From the NCBI RefSeq assembly GCF_000009905.1, contig NC_006177.1, positions 62,001 to 126,000 on the forward strand: DNA of 64,000 bases, read 5' to 3'. Both the position numbers and the translations under genes were made by a program. Origin of the DNA: Symbiobacterium thermophilum IAM 14863. GTDB lineage: Bacteria; Bacillota; Sulfobacillia; Symbiobacteriales; Symbiobacteriaceae. The notes beneath the pieces were generated by a model. It saw nothing but the letters and a program-made list of their open reading frames with translations, made no database searches and was not told where the DNA came from. This document shows, piece after piece, positions 1 to 7,910 of this stretch (the first letter of the stretch is position 1; each line of letters opens with the position of its first letter).

Positions 1-89
1 AAAAGTGAGCCACCTGACAGCCCTACAGGGCTGTTTTTGCTTCCATTGCGGTTTCCAGTTGGCGGGTTGCCAGTTTATACCTGCGGGGC

Positions 90-553
90 TTACGGTGTTT
101 CCGGGTGGTGCTTCAAAGCTTCCTGCCGTCGAAGGGTCTCACGGAACCGGTACGACTCCCCATTCATCTCGATGATGTGGGCCTTGTGAGTCACACGGTC
201 TGCCAACGCTGCTGTCATCTTCTGGTCCCCGAACACCTGCGGCCATTCCGAGAATTCCAGGTTCGTCGTGATGATCAGGCTGCCCCGCTCGTACCGTGCG
301 GCGACAAAGCGGAAGAGCAGTTCACTGGCCGGGCGGCTGAGGGACACATAGCCAAGCTCGTCCAGCACGACGAGGTCGAACCGTAGCCACTGCTTTTCGA
401 GGCGGCTGAGGCGGTGCTCGTTCTGCGCCTCCTGCAGTTCGGCAACGAACTGGCCCACGCGCCAGAAGCGAACGCGGTAGCCCTGTCGGCACGCTGCGAT
501 GCCGAGTGCTGTAGCTAGGTAAGTCTTACCTGTCCCGCTGTTTCCAACAAGGA
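90..553 (-). pseudogene. IstB-like transposition helper ATPase, C-terminal remnant
   Basis: This is the C-terminal ~150 residues of an IS21-family IstB helper ATPase, which normally assists the IstA transposase. A Walker A motif (GNSGTGKT) lies just inside the truncated end and a Walker B-like LVVLDELGY follows. The usual N-terminal ~90-100 residues are absent: the frame runs into the terminal sequence of another IS21-type element at 553/554, and the apparent start codon at 602 belongs to that element. It is clearly different in sequence from the IstB at 4431-5186, so it comes from another IS21 subgroup. No istA partner is in the window; it would lie before the element interrupted here. Not functional as it stands. 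Confidence 0.85.
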
Positions 554-1007
554 TGCGTATTCCGGACGGATTCGACCACTCATTCCGGTCGAATCCGTCC
601 ACTTATTACGGATGAAATCGACCACCGTTTGCGGGGATAGTCGACCGCCCATTCCGGCCCAAATCGACCGGCTCGAATCCTAGAGCGAAGCGGCATGGTC
701 GACCATTACAGGGTTTTGCCGGCTCCTCCCGAATTGTGGATAACATCTCCTCACGAGAGGACGTGGGCAAGCCTTGGCAAATCGGAGGTTGTCGATGCGC
801 AAGATCAGAGAGATCCTTCGCTTGAAGTGGGAGGTCGGGCTCTCCGCCCGGTAGATTGCCCGGAGCCTCTCGATCTCGCACAGCACCGTGCTGGACATGC
901 TTCGGCGGTTTGAATGCTCCGGCCTTTCCTGGCCGCTGCCGAACATCGACGACGCAGAACTTGAGGCCAAGCTTTACCCAGGAAACCCCCAAGGGCCAGT
1001 AGAGCGG
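554..1007 (+). mobile_element. Truncated IS21-type element (copy 1, left end only)
   Basis: Positions 554-979 are colinear and almost identical to 2668-3093, the left end of the complete IS21-type element in this window. Only a few substitutions are seen, for example near 752 and at the stop at 852-854. After 979 the match continues to about 1007 with a net 7-nt indel, then stops. The element begins with TGCGTATTCCGG and interrupts the istB remnant on its left. It contains only the terminal transposase-binding region and the first ~65 codons of istA. The right part has been lost. Confidence 0.85.
795..979 (+). pseudogene. istA fragment (N-terminus only, amber stop)
   Basis: The start ATG at 795 follows a GGAGG Shine-Dalgarno. 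The reading frame matches the N-terminal helix-turn-helix of the istA at 2909. Codon 20 is TAG (852-854) where the second copy has CAG, so the fragment is both truncated and interrupted. It is a decayed duplicate. Confidence 0.8.
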
Positions 1008-1170
1008 GCGACGTCCCAGCCGCCGTGGAATTTCGTGGCGGCCTTTTTCTGATGCTACCGTAATTGTGGTGGAGCACTACCGCCAGCGCTGGAAATAAGG
1101 AGGCATCCGGTAGGACTCGGCGAAGTTCAGAGCGACCGGCAAGTCAATCTGAAACGCGGAGGCCTATCGG

Positions 1171-1330
1171 ATGCAAGTCCAGCATACCAGTTCGTGGCTC
1201 GAGTTGCCAGACCTGTGTGTTCTTCAAGTGGCTACTGTCTCTGATGGCACCTTGGTCGTAGTGGTTGAAGGCGTTGCGACAGGGGCCAGGTGCCCTAAGT
1301 GCTGCTCCTGGACAAACCGTGTGCACCAGC
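1171..1330 (+). pseudogene. ISL3-type transposase N-terminal fragment (tentative)
   Basis: The frame starting at ATG 1171, preceded by GGAGG, encodes a short stretch ending in a CPKCCSW zinc-finger half and an RVH motif. This resembles the N-terminal zinc-ribbon region of ISL3-family transposases. It is cut after about 53 codons exactly where the terminal repeat of the large transposon begins (1331). No downstream remainder was recognised beyond the transposon's other end at 7529, so the rest was lost or the match is coincidental. 1008-1170 holds nothing I recognise. Confidence 0.4.
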
Positions 1331-1354
1331 TGTTGTCGCCCGGATTATTTGTCA
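1331..1354 (+). repeat. Left terminal inverted repeat of the transposon
   Basis: It begins TGTTGTCGCCCGG and continues with a TATTTG block. It matches the reverse complement of 7506-7529 at 19 of 24 positions, including both the TGTTGT start and the TATTTG block. Further GACA-containing motifs follow near 1383 and 1440. Confidence 0.75.
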
Positions 1355-1533
1355 ACATGTGCTGAGCATCGTGCGCTTGTGTAGGACAGAGAATATTGAA
1401 GATAGAATTATCAGGAGAGGGGCTGTCCTCTCCGTTTTTGTACGACAGGGGACAAATATGAGAGCCTGCCCAGGCCTGTGACTTGGCGGTCCACCTGGGC
1501 AGGCTCTCCCCACAGGGCGGAGTGCACCTGTGT

Positions 1534-2148
1534 ATGTGTATCTTACTTCCCCTGGGTCAGAACGTCCAGACCTATCTTCGCAAATATGGCACTTGCGGGC
1601 CGGACCTGCCCCTGCACTGCCCAGGTTGCGGTGGTCGAATGCGGCGGCATGGGCGGTACTGGCGCTGGGTCTTTACTGCGCACCAGAAGGCGTACATCCC
1701 GATCTACCGCTGGTGGTGTCCAGGGTGCCGTAAGACGTGCGCCATCTTGCCTGACTTTCTGAAACCGTACGCCCGATTCATCACGCTGGTGCGAGAAGCC
1801 GTGGTTCGCGGGCGGGTGCGGCGGGGGCTGCCCTGGAGCACCCTGGCCCGGCGACTGAGCAGCCCGACGGTCAGCTGGCTCTCGGAGAAGACGCTGAGAC
1901 GCTGGCTTGTCAGGGCGAGAGCGCTGGCCGGAGAGTGGAGCCAGTACCTTGCCGAACGGGTTCTGCGCTTCTGGCCGGACACAGACCTCGATGCCCTCAC
2001 CCCCCGGCGGGAAGGTCCGGACGCCGCGCTCCACTTCCTGCTGGATGTGGGGGACTGGTACCGCCGTCAGATGGGGCGGCGGCCGGAGGAACACGGCGGA
2101 GTGTTTGCTGCGCTGAACCGGCTGGGTGAAGGCACGGCTTCCCTCTAG
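1534..2148 (+). CDS. Zinc-ribbon transposon protein (DUF6431-like)
   Basis: About 204 residues. Near the N-terminus are CPGCGG and WWCPGC, two CxxC pairs about 30 residues apart forming a zinc ribbon, followed by a LPDFLKPYARF stretch and a basic C-terminal half rich in Arg and Trp. This pattern fits the DUF6431 proteins encoded beside IS481/ExeA-type transposition genes, as I remember that family. I start it at ATG 1534, where the family-like sequence begins; upstream TTG 1483 or GTG 1522 are possible. It is first in the transposon, 80 bases before the transposase. The role is unknown. A DNA- or target-binding function comparable in position to TniQ/TnsD is inference only. Confidence 0.7.
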   Translation: MCILLPLGQNVQTYLRKYGTCGPDLPLHCPGCGGRMRRHGRYWRWVFTAHQKAYIPIYRWWCPGCRKTCAILPDFLKPYARFITLVREAVVRGRVRRGLPWSTLARRLSSPTVSWLSEKTLRRWLVRARALAGEWSQYLAERVLRFWPDTDLDALTPRREGPDAALHFLLDVGDWYRRQMGRRPEEHGGVFAALNRLGEGTASL

Positions 2149-2228
2149 CACACCACAGAGTCTGTCCGTCGCCTTCCCGCAGGCTGGCGTGCCACAATAG
2201 CGCCAACCTGGCAAGGGAGGGACTCACC

Positions 2229-2667
2229 ATGGACGAACAGCAGCGCGACGAGATTGCCGCTTTTCGGTGGCAGCTCATCGCACCGGTTGTGGCGGAGGAT
2301 GTGACCCGGCTCGAACGGCGGCGGATTCTGCAGCAAATCGCCCGCCAGCACCACCAGATTCCGCACAGCGACAAGACCCGGGTCAGCGTTCGCACCTTGG
2401 AGCGTTGGATCGCCGCCTACCGGCAGGCCGGCTTCGACGGGCTGAAACCCAAGGTGCGGGACGACGCCCGCAAGGGCCGTGTCATCACACCGGAGATTCT
2501 GGAGCACGCCATCGCTGCCAGGCGGGAAGTGCCGGAGCGCAGCGTGCAGCAGATCATTGACACCCTGGAGAAGGCCGGCGTAGTTCCGCCGGGGCTGCTC
2601 CGGCGATCCACCCTGTCGCAGCATCTGGTGCGGGCGGGCTACAGCCGCAAGGCTATGCTCAGCCGCA
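2229..2667 (+). pseudogene. DDE transposase (Mu/TnsB type), 5' part, split by IS21
   Basis: ATG 2229 follows a strong GGGAGGGA. These 146 codons hold the N-terminal DNA-binding region, including a helix-turn-helix ending in VRTLERW. At 2667 an IS21-type element is inserted; the frame then runs about 20 codons into the IS end and stops at 2729. Removing 2668-5334 (element plus one target duplication) rejoins the frame exactly with 5335-6284, giving a 462-residue protein. The break is therefore due to this insertion alone. Confidence 0.9.
2662..2667 (+). repeat. Target-site duplication, left copy (GCCGCA)
   Basis: GCCGCA directly precedes the IS21-type element and is repeated at 5329-5334 directly after it. 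A 6-bp duplication is within the IS21-family range. Confidence 0.9.
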
Positions 2668-2908
2668 TGCGTATTCCGGACGGATTCGACCACTCATTCC
2701 GGTCGAATCCGTCCACTTATTACGGATGAAATCGACCACCGTTTGCGGGGATAGTCGACCGCCCATTCCGGCCCAAATCGACCGGCTCGAATCCTAGAGC
2801 GAAGCGGCATGGTCGACCATTACAGGGTTTTGCCGGCTCCTCCCGAATTGTGGATAACATCTCCACACGAGAGGACGTGGGCAAGCCTTGGCAAATCGGA
2901 GGTTGTCG

Positions 2909-4427
2909 ATGCGCAAGATCAGAGAGATCCTTCGCTTGAAGTGGGAGGTCGGGCTCTCCGCCCGGCAGATTGCCCGGAGCCTCTCGATCTCGCACAGCAC
3001 CGTGCTGGACATGCTTCGGCGGTTTGAATGCTCCGGCCTTTCCTGGCCGCTGCCGAACATCGACGACGCAGAACTTGAGGCCAAGCTTTACCCCCCCAAG
3101 GGCTAGTAGAGCGGCCCTTGCCAGACATGGCCTACATCCACCGGGAACTGGCCCGAAAAGGGGTTACCCTGCAGCTCCTGTGGTGGGAATATAGCAGAAT
3201 CATCCAGATGGGCTGCAGTACAGCCAGTTCTGCCAGCGATACCGGCAGTGGCGTTCCAAGCTCGATGTCGTTCTCCGGCAACCGCATCGGGCAGGTGAGC
3301 AGATGCAGGTGGATTTCGCCGGCGATACCGTGCCCATTCATGACCGCGAGACGGGAGAGGTTTGGCAGGCTCCGATCTTTGTTGCCGTTCTGCCGGCCAG
3401 CAATTACACCTTTGCCAAGGCCTATCCGGCTCAGGACCTGCGTTCCTGGATCAAAGCCCACTGCGACGCCCTGGAGTTCTTCGGTGGCGTTCCAGAGATC
3501 ATCGTGCCGGACAATCCGAAGGCCGGCGTCACCCGCGCTTGCCGCTACGAACCGGATCTCAACCCGGCTTATCAGGAAATGGCGGCCCATTACGGCGCTG
3601 CGGTCATTCCGGCAAGACCCCGCAGCCCCAGGGATAAGGCGAAAGTCGAAAACGCGGTCCTGGTGGTGGAGCGCTGGATTCTTGCCGCCCTGCGGAACCA
3701 CACCTTTTTCAGTCTTCACGACGCGAACCGGGCAATTCGAGAGGCCGTGGCCAGACTCAACGACCGACCGTTCCAAAAACTCGAAGGAACGCGCCGGAGC
3801 CTGTACGAAACGCTGGACAAGCCGGCGTTGCGCCCTTTACCGCCGCAGCGTTATGAGTTTGCTGAGTGGCGGAAAGCCAAGGTCAATCTCGACTACCATG
3901 TCGAGGTCGACCGCAACTACTACAGTGTCCCGTACCCGTTGGTTGGGGAGACGGTGGATATCCGCCTCACGGACGGCCTGGTGGAAATCTTGCACCGGGG
4001 AAAACGAGTAGCCTGCCATCCACGGGCGACCGGCCGTGGACGGTCCGTCACCCAGATTCAGCACATGCCAGCCTCCCACCGCCGGCATCGGGAATGGACC
4101 CCGTCCAAGTTGCGGCGTTGGGCGGAATCGGTCGGACCCCACACGGCGCAGTTGGTGGTGACGATCCTGGAGGAGAAGCCGCATCCGGAGCAGGGCTTCC
4201 GGTCGTGCCTTGGCATCATCCACCTGGCCAGGAAGTATGGCTCCGACCGTCTCGAAGCGGCCGCCGCTCGGGCATGTGCGGCCCGGACGTTCAGCTACAG
4301 CAGTGTGAAGTCCATCCTGGCCCATAACCTCGATCAAGCGCCGCTGCCTGGCCCGCCGGACAACCAAGCCACTCCGGTGCATCCCAATCTGCGGGGCCCC
4401 GACTATTACGCAGGGGGAGGGCCGTAA
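2909..4427 (+). pseudogene. istA: IstA transposase, frameshifted
   Basis: ATG 2909 has GGAGG eight bases upstream. The protein pieces lie in three frames. An N-terminal helix-turn-helix piece ends at a TAG at 3104-3106. A short second piece follows from about 3118 (DMAYIHRELARKGV, then LLWWEY). From about 3215 the long third frame carries the integrase core and runs to 4427. In that frame MQVDFAGDTV supplies the first catalytic Asp, PDNPKAGV the second and RDKAKVEN the Glu. So two frameshifts and a stop inactivate an IS21-type transposase of roughly 500 residues. The stop lies 3 bases before istB. Confidence 0.9.
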
Positions 4428-4430
4428 CGA

Positions 4431-5186
4431 ATGCCCTTGCAGACGACGATTGAAAGGCTTCGGGAAATGCGGCTTCGCGGCATGGCTGACGCCCTGGTGC
4501 GCCAACAGCAGCAACCTGAACTCCAGTCCCTGTCGTTCGAGGAACGTCTGGAACTCCTCGTGGATCAGGAATGGCTCGACCGGCAAAACCGGCGCCTGGC
4601 TCGGCTTCTCAAAGAGGTGAAATTCCGCGTGGCCGCATGCATGGAAGATGTTGACTACCAGCATCCGCGCGGCCTGGACCGAACCGTCATGCGGAGCCTC
4701 GCCGCATGCTAGTGGGTCGAGTACGGCCAGCACATCCTGATTGTTGGACCCACCGGTGTGGGGAAAACGTTTCTCGCGTGCGCTCTGGGCAACGCCGCCT
4801 GCCGGCACGGCTACACCGTTCGCTACTACCGGGTGCCGCGACTCCTTGCCGAGCTGGCTACCGCGCGGGTTGACGGCTCCCTTCGCCGCATCCTCAACAC
4901 CCTGTCCCGGACGGATGTGTTAATTCTGGACGACTGGAATCTCGCTCCCATCTCTGTGGCGGAATCCCGAGACCTTCTCGAAGTCATCGATGATCGTACA
5001 CAGGCACGGTCGACAGTGATTGCCTCGCAGTTGCCGATCGAAACGTGGCACAGTGTGATCGGCGACGCTACCGTAGCCGATGCGATCCTGGACCGCCTGG
5101 TACATGGTGCGCACAAACTGAACCTGAAGGGGGAATCCATGCGGAAGATAGCGAACCTCCAGACATCCGAGTTAACCATGGGCTAG
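4431..5186 (+). pseudogene. istB: IstB helper ATPase, amber-interrupted
   Basis: The frame is intact from ATG 4431 to 5186 except for one in-frame TAG at 4710-4712, just before WVEYGQH. Walker A is GPTGVGKT and Walker B-like is VLILDDW. The N-terminal helical region starts PLQTTIERLREMRL. Without the stop it would be 251 residues, normal for IstB. Loading of IstA at the target, the family's role, would be lost. Confidence 0.92.
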
Positions 5187-5328
5187 CGCTGCCCAGCCAT
5201 CGCCACTTCGCTCCATCCCCTCAGTGCCACCGCGCTGGCCGGATGAAATCGGAAACGGCGGTCGACTTGGATCAGAACCGGTGGTCGGCTTGAACCGGAA
5301 TCACTGGTCGATTTGACCGGAATACGCA

Positions 5329-5334
5329 GCCGCA
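5329..5334 (+). repeat. Target-site duplication, right copy (GCCGCA)
   Basis: Second copy of the hexamer at 2662-2667, immediately after the right end of the IS21-type element. Confidence 0.9.
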
Positions 5335-6284
5335 AGCGCAGGGCGACCTTCCGGCGCTTTGAAGCGGCCCACCGCAACGACTGCTGGCAGGGCGACGTGT
5401 GTCATCTCCTGAACCTGCCGCATCCGGACAGGCCCGGCAAGACCCGCAAGGTCTACCTCATCGCCTTCATCGACGACTACAGCCGCATCGTCTACGGGCA
5501 GATGTACTGGGAGGAGAAACTGCCCCGCCTGGAGGACTGCCTGAAACGCACCATCCTGCGCTACGGTCTCCCCCGGCGTATCTACGTGGACAACGGGGCG
5601 ATCTATTCCGCCCGGCACCTGGCGCGCATCTGCGGCCGGCTGGGCATCCGCCTCACCCATTCCCGGCCGTATCGGCCGCAAGGGCGAGGGAAGATCGAGC
5701 GTTTCTTCCTTACCGTACAGAAGAGCTTTCTGCCGGAGGCACAGCAACTCATCGCCGCCGGCCAGCTTGCGACCCTGGAGCAGCTCAACGAGCTGTTCTG
5801 GGCCTGGCTGGAGGTGGCGTACCACAACCGGGTGCACGGCGTGACCAAGCAGACGCCGCGGCAGCGGTTTGAGGGCGACACGGAGCCGCTGCGGCGAATT
5901 GACCCCAGTGCACTCCGTGAGGTCTTCCTCTGGGAGGAGGAGCGCGTGGTGGACCAGACGGGCTGCTTTTCGCTCTACCGCAACCAATACGAGGTCGACC
6001 CGGCCCTGGCCCGCCGGAAGGTCACGCTTCGCTACGACCCGTACGACCTCAGCCAGATCCAGGTCTGGCACGAGGGGAAGCGCTTTGCCGACGCGGTCCC
6101 GCTAAAGCTGCACCGTACCCGGCACCGGTCCGTATCCCCCGCACCCGAACCAGCTACAGCAGCACCGAAGACCGGCCTGAACTTCCTCACGCTGGCCAAG
6201 AAGCAGCATGACACCGAACGGCGGAGGCGGCTGGGTGAGACCGCTTACACCCGGCTGACGCAGCCGAAGGGGGGCCAGAACTGA
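5335..6284 (+). pseudogene. DDE transposase (Mu/TnsB type), 3' part
   Basis: This continues the frame broken at 2667. It contains an rve-type catalytic core: Asp in CWQGDVCH, Asp in YVDNGAIY, and Glu in GKIERFF about 35 residues after the second Asp. A Mu-transposase-like C-terminal beta domain follows (SLYRNQYEVD). The GTG of the ATPase gene directly follows its TGA, indicating translational coupling. An internal ATG/TTG start could in principle make a truncated protein lacking the DNA-binding region, which should not be active alone. Confidence 0.9.
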
Positions 6285-7121
6285 GTGCTGGCCGAGTTCT
6301 TTGGCTTTCGCGTCCTGCCCTTCAGCAAGGAGATCCCGACCACCGACCTGTTTCCGTGTGCACAGCACCAGGAGCTGCTGGCCAGGCTCCAGTACTGCGT
6401 GCGCCACCGGGCGTTCGGCCTCATCACCGGTGAGGTGGGATCCGGCAAGACCACTGCGATCCGTACCCTGTACGACCTGCTGGATCGCAGCCGGAATCCG
6501 TTTGTCTACATTGCCGACTCCAAGCTCACGCCCACGGCCTTTTACCGCGACGTGCTCACCCAGCTCGGTGTCGCCGCACCCTACCACTTCCTGAGCCGAG
6601 AGGCCCGCCGGCTGTTTGAGCAGACCATCCTGGACGGCTACCGGCTGCACGGGCTGCAGCCCGTCATCGTCTTGGACGAGGCCCATCTGCTGCCGCACGC
6701 CATGCTGCAGGAAGTGCGGTTCCTGCTCAACTTCCACCTGGATTCGGCCTGTCCCATGACCTTTCTGCTGGTGGGCCAGTCCGAACTGCGCGGCATGCTC
6801 CGCCTGCGCACCTTCGAAGCCATCGCCCACCGCGTTCAGGTGCGGTACCATCTGGGGCCGCTGAGCGAGGAAGAAAGCGTCGCGTACATCCGGCACCATC
6901 TGCGCCGGACGGGTGTCGACCACGACATCTTCTCGGAACAGGCGCTGCAGAAGATCGCCGCCGAGTCCCGCGGGCTTCCCCGGGTCATTAACACACTCTG
7001 CACCAACTGCCTGCTGGACGCCTGCTCCCGTGAACAGCGCTTTGTGGACGAGGCCAATGTCGACCGGGTTCTCTTTGAGCTGCAGGATCTGCAGACCGCC
7101 AAGGGCAGCAGCCCGTGGTAA
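6285..7121 (+). CDS. AAA+ ATPase, TnsC/TniB/ExeA type
   Basis: 278 residues, GTG start immediately after the transposase stop. It opens with EFFGFRVLPFSKEIP, a common opening of ExeA/TniB-like ATPases. Walker A is GEVGSGKTT and Walker B is VIVLDEAHLL; a sensor-like LLVGQSEL follows, and the C-terminal lid ends in RGLPRVINTL. In Tn7/Tn5053-type elements this partner activates the transposase and selects target DNA; the same role is inferred here. The gene looks intact although its transposase is broken. Confidence 0.85.
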   Translation: MLAEFFGFRVLPFSKEIPTTDLFPCAQHQELLARLQYCVRHRAFGLITGEVGSGKTTAIRTLYDLLDRSRNPFVYIADSKLTPTAFYRDVLTQLGVAAPYHFLSREARRLFEQTILDGYRLHGLQPVIVLDEAHLLPHAMLQEVRFLLNFHLDSACPMTFLLVGQSELRGMLRLRTFEAIAHRVQVRYHLGPLSEEESVAYIRHHLRRTGVDHDIFSEQALQKIAAESRGLPRVINTLCTNCLLDACSREQRFVDEANVDRVLFELQDLQTAKGSSPW

Positions 7122-7135
7122 TGGAGGGATGACTC

Positions 7136-7411
7136 GTGCTGGCCTCACTGCGAGCGACCGTGCTGCCTCAGTTTACGGTTGAGGTCTACTTCGATTGTGA
7201 GCCGGACTGCCGGACGCACCCACGTTACGTACTCGTGCTCCGGGATGGAACGGCTGGTGCCGTCGAGTTGGAGTTCGCCAGCGCCCGAGATCTTCGTGCA
7301 TTTCTCGCCAGGAGCCGCCAGGCACTCACGGAGTGCCGGAGGACGGCACGGATTCACCGCAGCCCAAGCAAACGGGTCGCATCCGGAACTGTACAAGCTA
7401 CACTGTTCTAA
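7136..7411 (+). CDS. Small transposon-encoded protein, unknown
   Basis: 91 residues from GTG 7136, preceded by GGAGGGA. It has no membrane segment and no motif I recognise: a mixed beta-like N-terminal part with two Cys, an alternating FASARDLRAFLARSR segment and a basic C-terminus. It lies 14 bases after the ATPase gene in the same direction and inside the transposon's terminal repeats, so it is probably cargo or an accessory transposition gene. It could also be a non-coding frame; the Shine-Dalgarno and spacing favour coding. Confidence 0.5.
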   Translation: MLASLRATVLPQFTVEVYFDCEPDCRTHPRYVLVLRDGTAGAVELEFASARDLRAFLARSRQALTECRRTARIHRSPSKRVASGTVQATLF

Positions 7412-7419
7412 GCTCAGCA

Positions 7420-7445
7420 GGGGCGGCCGGCTGGCCGGCCGCCCC
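7420..7445 (+). terminator. GC-rich hairpin after the transposon operon
   Basis: A perfect 12-bp inverted repeat (GGGGCGGCCGGC and its complement) with a 2-base centre lies nine bases after the last transposon gene. No T-run follows, so it is a structural end or weak terminator rather than a canonical one. Confidence 0.5.
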
Positions 7446-7450
7446 CGATC

Positions 7451-7496
7451 CTGGCGACAAACCAACGCGTCAGTTGACGAACGACACTGTCGCCAG
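7451..7496. repeat. Inverted CTGGCGACA / TGTCGCCAG motifs at transposon right end
   Basis: A 9-bp motif at 7451-7459 is repeated in perfect inversion at 7488-7496. It shares the TGTCGCC core with the left terminal repeat (TTGTCGCC at 1333). This is likely a transposase-binding array. Confidence 0.5.
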
Positions 7497-7505
7497 TCAA
7501 GTCAC

Positions 7506-7529
7506 TGCCAAATAGCGCGGGCAACAACA
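7506..7529 (-). repeat. Right terminal inverted repeat of the transposon
   Basis: Its reverse complement begins TGTTGTTGCCCG and contains TATTTG, matching the left end at 1331-1354 at 19 of 24 positions. The last bases are CA. Confidence 0.75.
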
Positions 7530-7867
7530 CCTCCACATGGTGGTTTAAGAGGGGCAAATCCCACCATGTATCATTGGTTCAGACTGATGCTTTTTCAATG
7601 GGTTTCCATTGTACGGAGTGCGGGTTATTCACGCGAAACTTGAGCTAGTGGAGGATTTTACAACCGGCCGTAACAGTGGAACTGGGCACTGCGTTGGCAC
7701 GCAGCCACTGGCGAAGGGCATTGCAGTGTTGGAGTTATGGCGTACCGTCTCGGATATGGACAATCCGCCCCCATACATCCGCCCGATTTTCTCCCAGCCG
7801 AGTCCGGGGATAACACTGCCGTCAACGTCCACTTGGCCTAGTGGGTGGTGCATAATCCGAAACAGGT
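7530..7867. other. Intergenic region with inverted repeat beside transposon end
   Basis: No convincing gene. A 9-bp perfect inverted repeat (ACATGGTGG at 7535-7543, CCACCATGT at 7561-7569) starts six bases outside the transposon's right end. The rest is less G+C-rich than the chromosome average by eye and contains only short, unsupported reading frames. It may be the remnant of older insertions. Confidence 0.6.
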
Positions 7868-7898
7868 GAGGACCCTGGGGAATCTCCCCAGGGTCCTC
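7868..7898 (-). terminator. Terminator of the downstream SLH gene
   Basis: A 14-bp perfect stem (GAGGACCCTGGGGA and complement) with a 3-base loop lies just beyond the stop of the minus-strand S-layer gene. The T-tract is weak. Confidence 0.75.
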
Positions 7899-7910
7899 TC
7901 GGTGCTATCG

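Larger units (their letters stand above)
2668..5328 (+). mobile_element. IS21-family insertion sequence, full length (2661 bp)
   Basis: The termini are TGCGTATTCCGG and its complement CCGGAATACGCA, with further repeated ATTCCGG/TCGACC motifs inside each end, typical of IS21 multiple transposase-binding sites. The two genes istA and istB have the usual order and spacing. Both are now defective: istA by two frameshifts and a stop, istB by one amber codon. The copy cannot move without help. A truncated second copy lies at 554-1007. Confidence 0.92.
1331..7529 (+). mobile_element. TnsB/TnsC-type transposon with DUF6431-like protein, interrupted by IS21
   Basis: The ends are imperfect 24-bp terminal inverted repeats beginning TG and ending CA (1331-1354 and 7506-7529; 19 of 24 positions agree). 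Inside, in order, lie a zinc-ribbon protein (1534-2148), a DDE transposase with Mu-type C-terminal domain (2229-6284, split), an AAA ATPase (6285-7121) and a small protein (7136-7411). Subtracting the IS21 insertion and its duplication leaves about 3.5 kb. Each end carries further GACA/TGTC-containing motifs, as expected for multiple transposase-binding sites. The flanking five bases (CCAGC left, CCTCC right) are not a duplication, so the element or its flank has been rearranged. Relation to the Tn7/Tn5053 group is inferred from the transposase plus ATPase pairing. Confidence 0.75.

Noticed and set aside
852-4712. Three amber (TAG) codons in the IS21 genes, as possible recoding
   Set aside because: TAG is a normal terminator of many genes in the window (for example rpiB and upp), and istA also has frameshifts. 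Ordinary decay explains them.
1326-7534. A target-site duplication of the large transposon
   Set aside because: CCAGC and CCTCC agree at only three of five positions; not a duplication.
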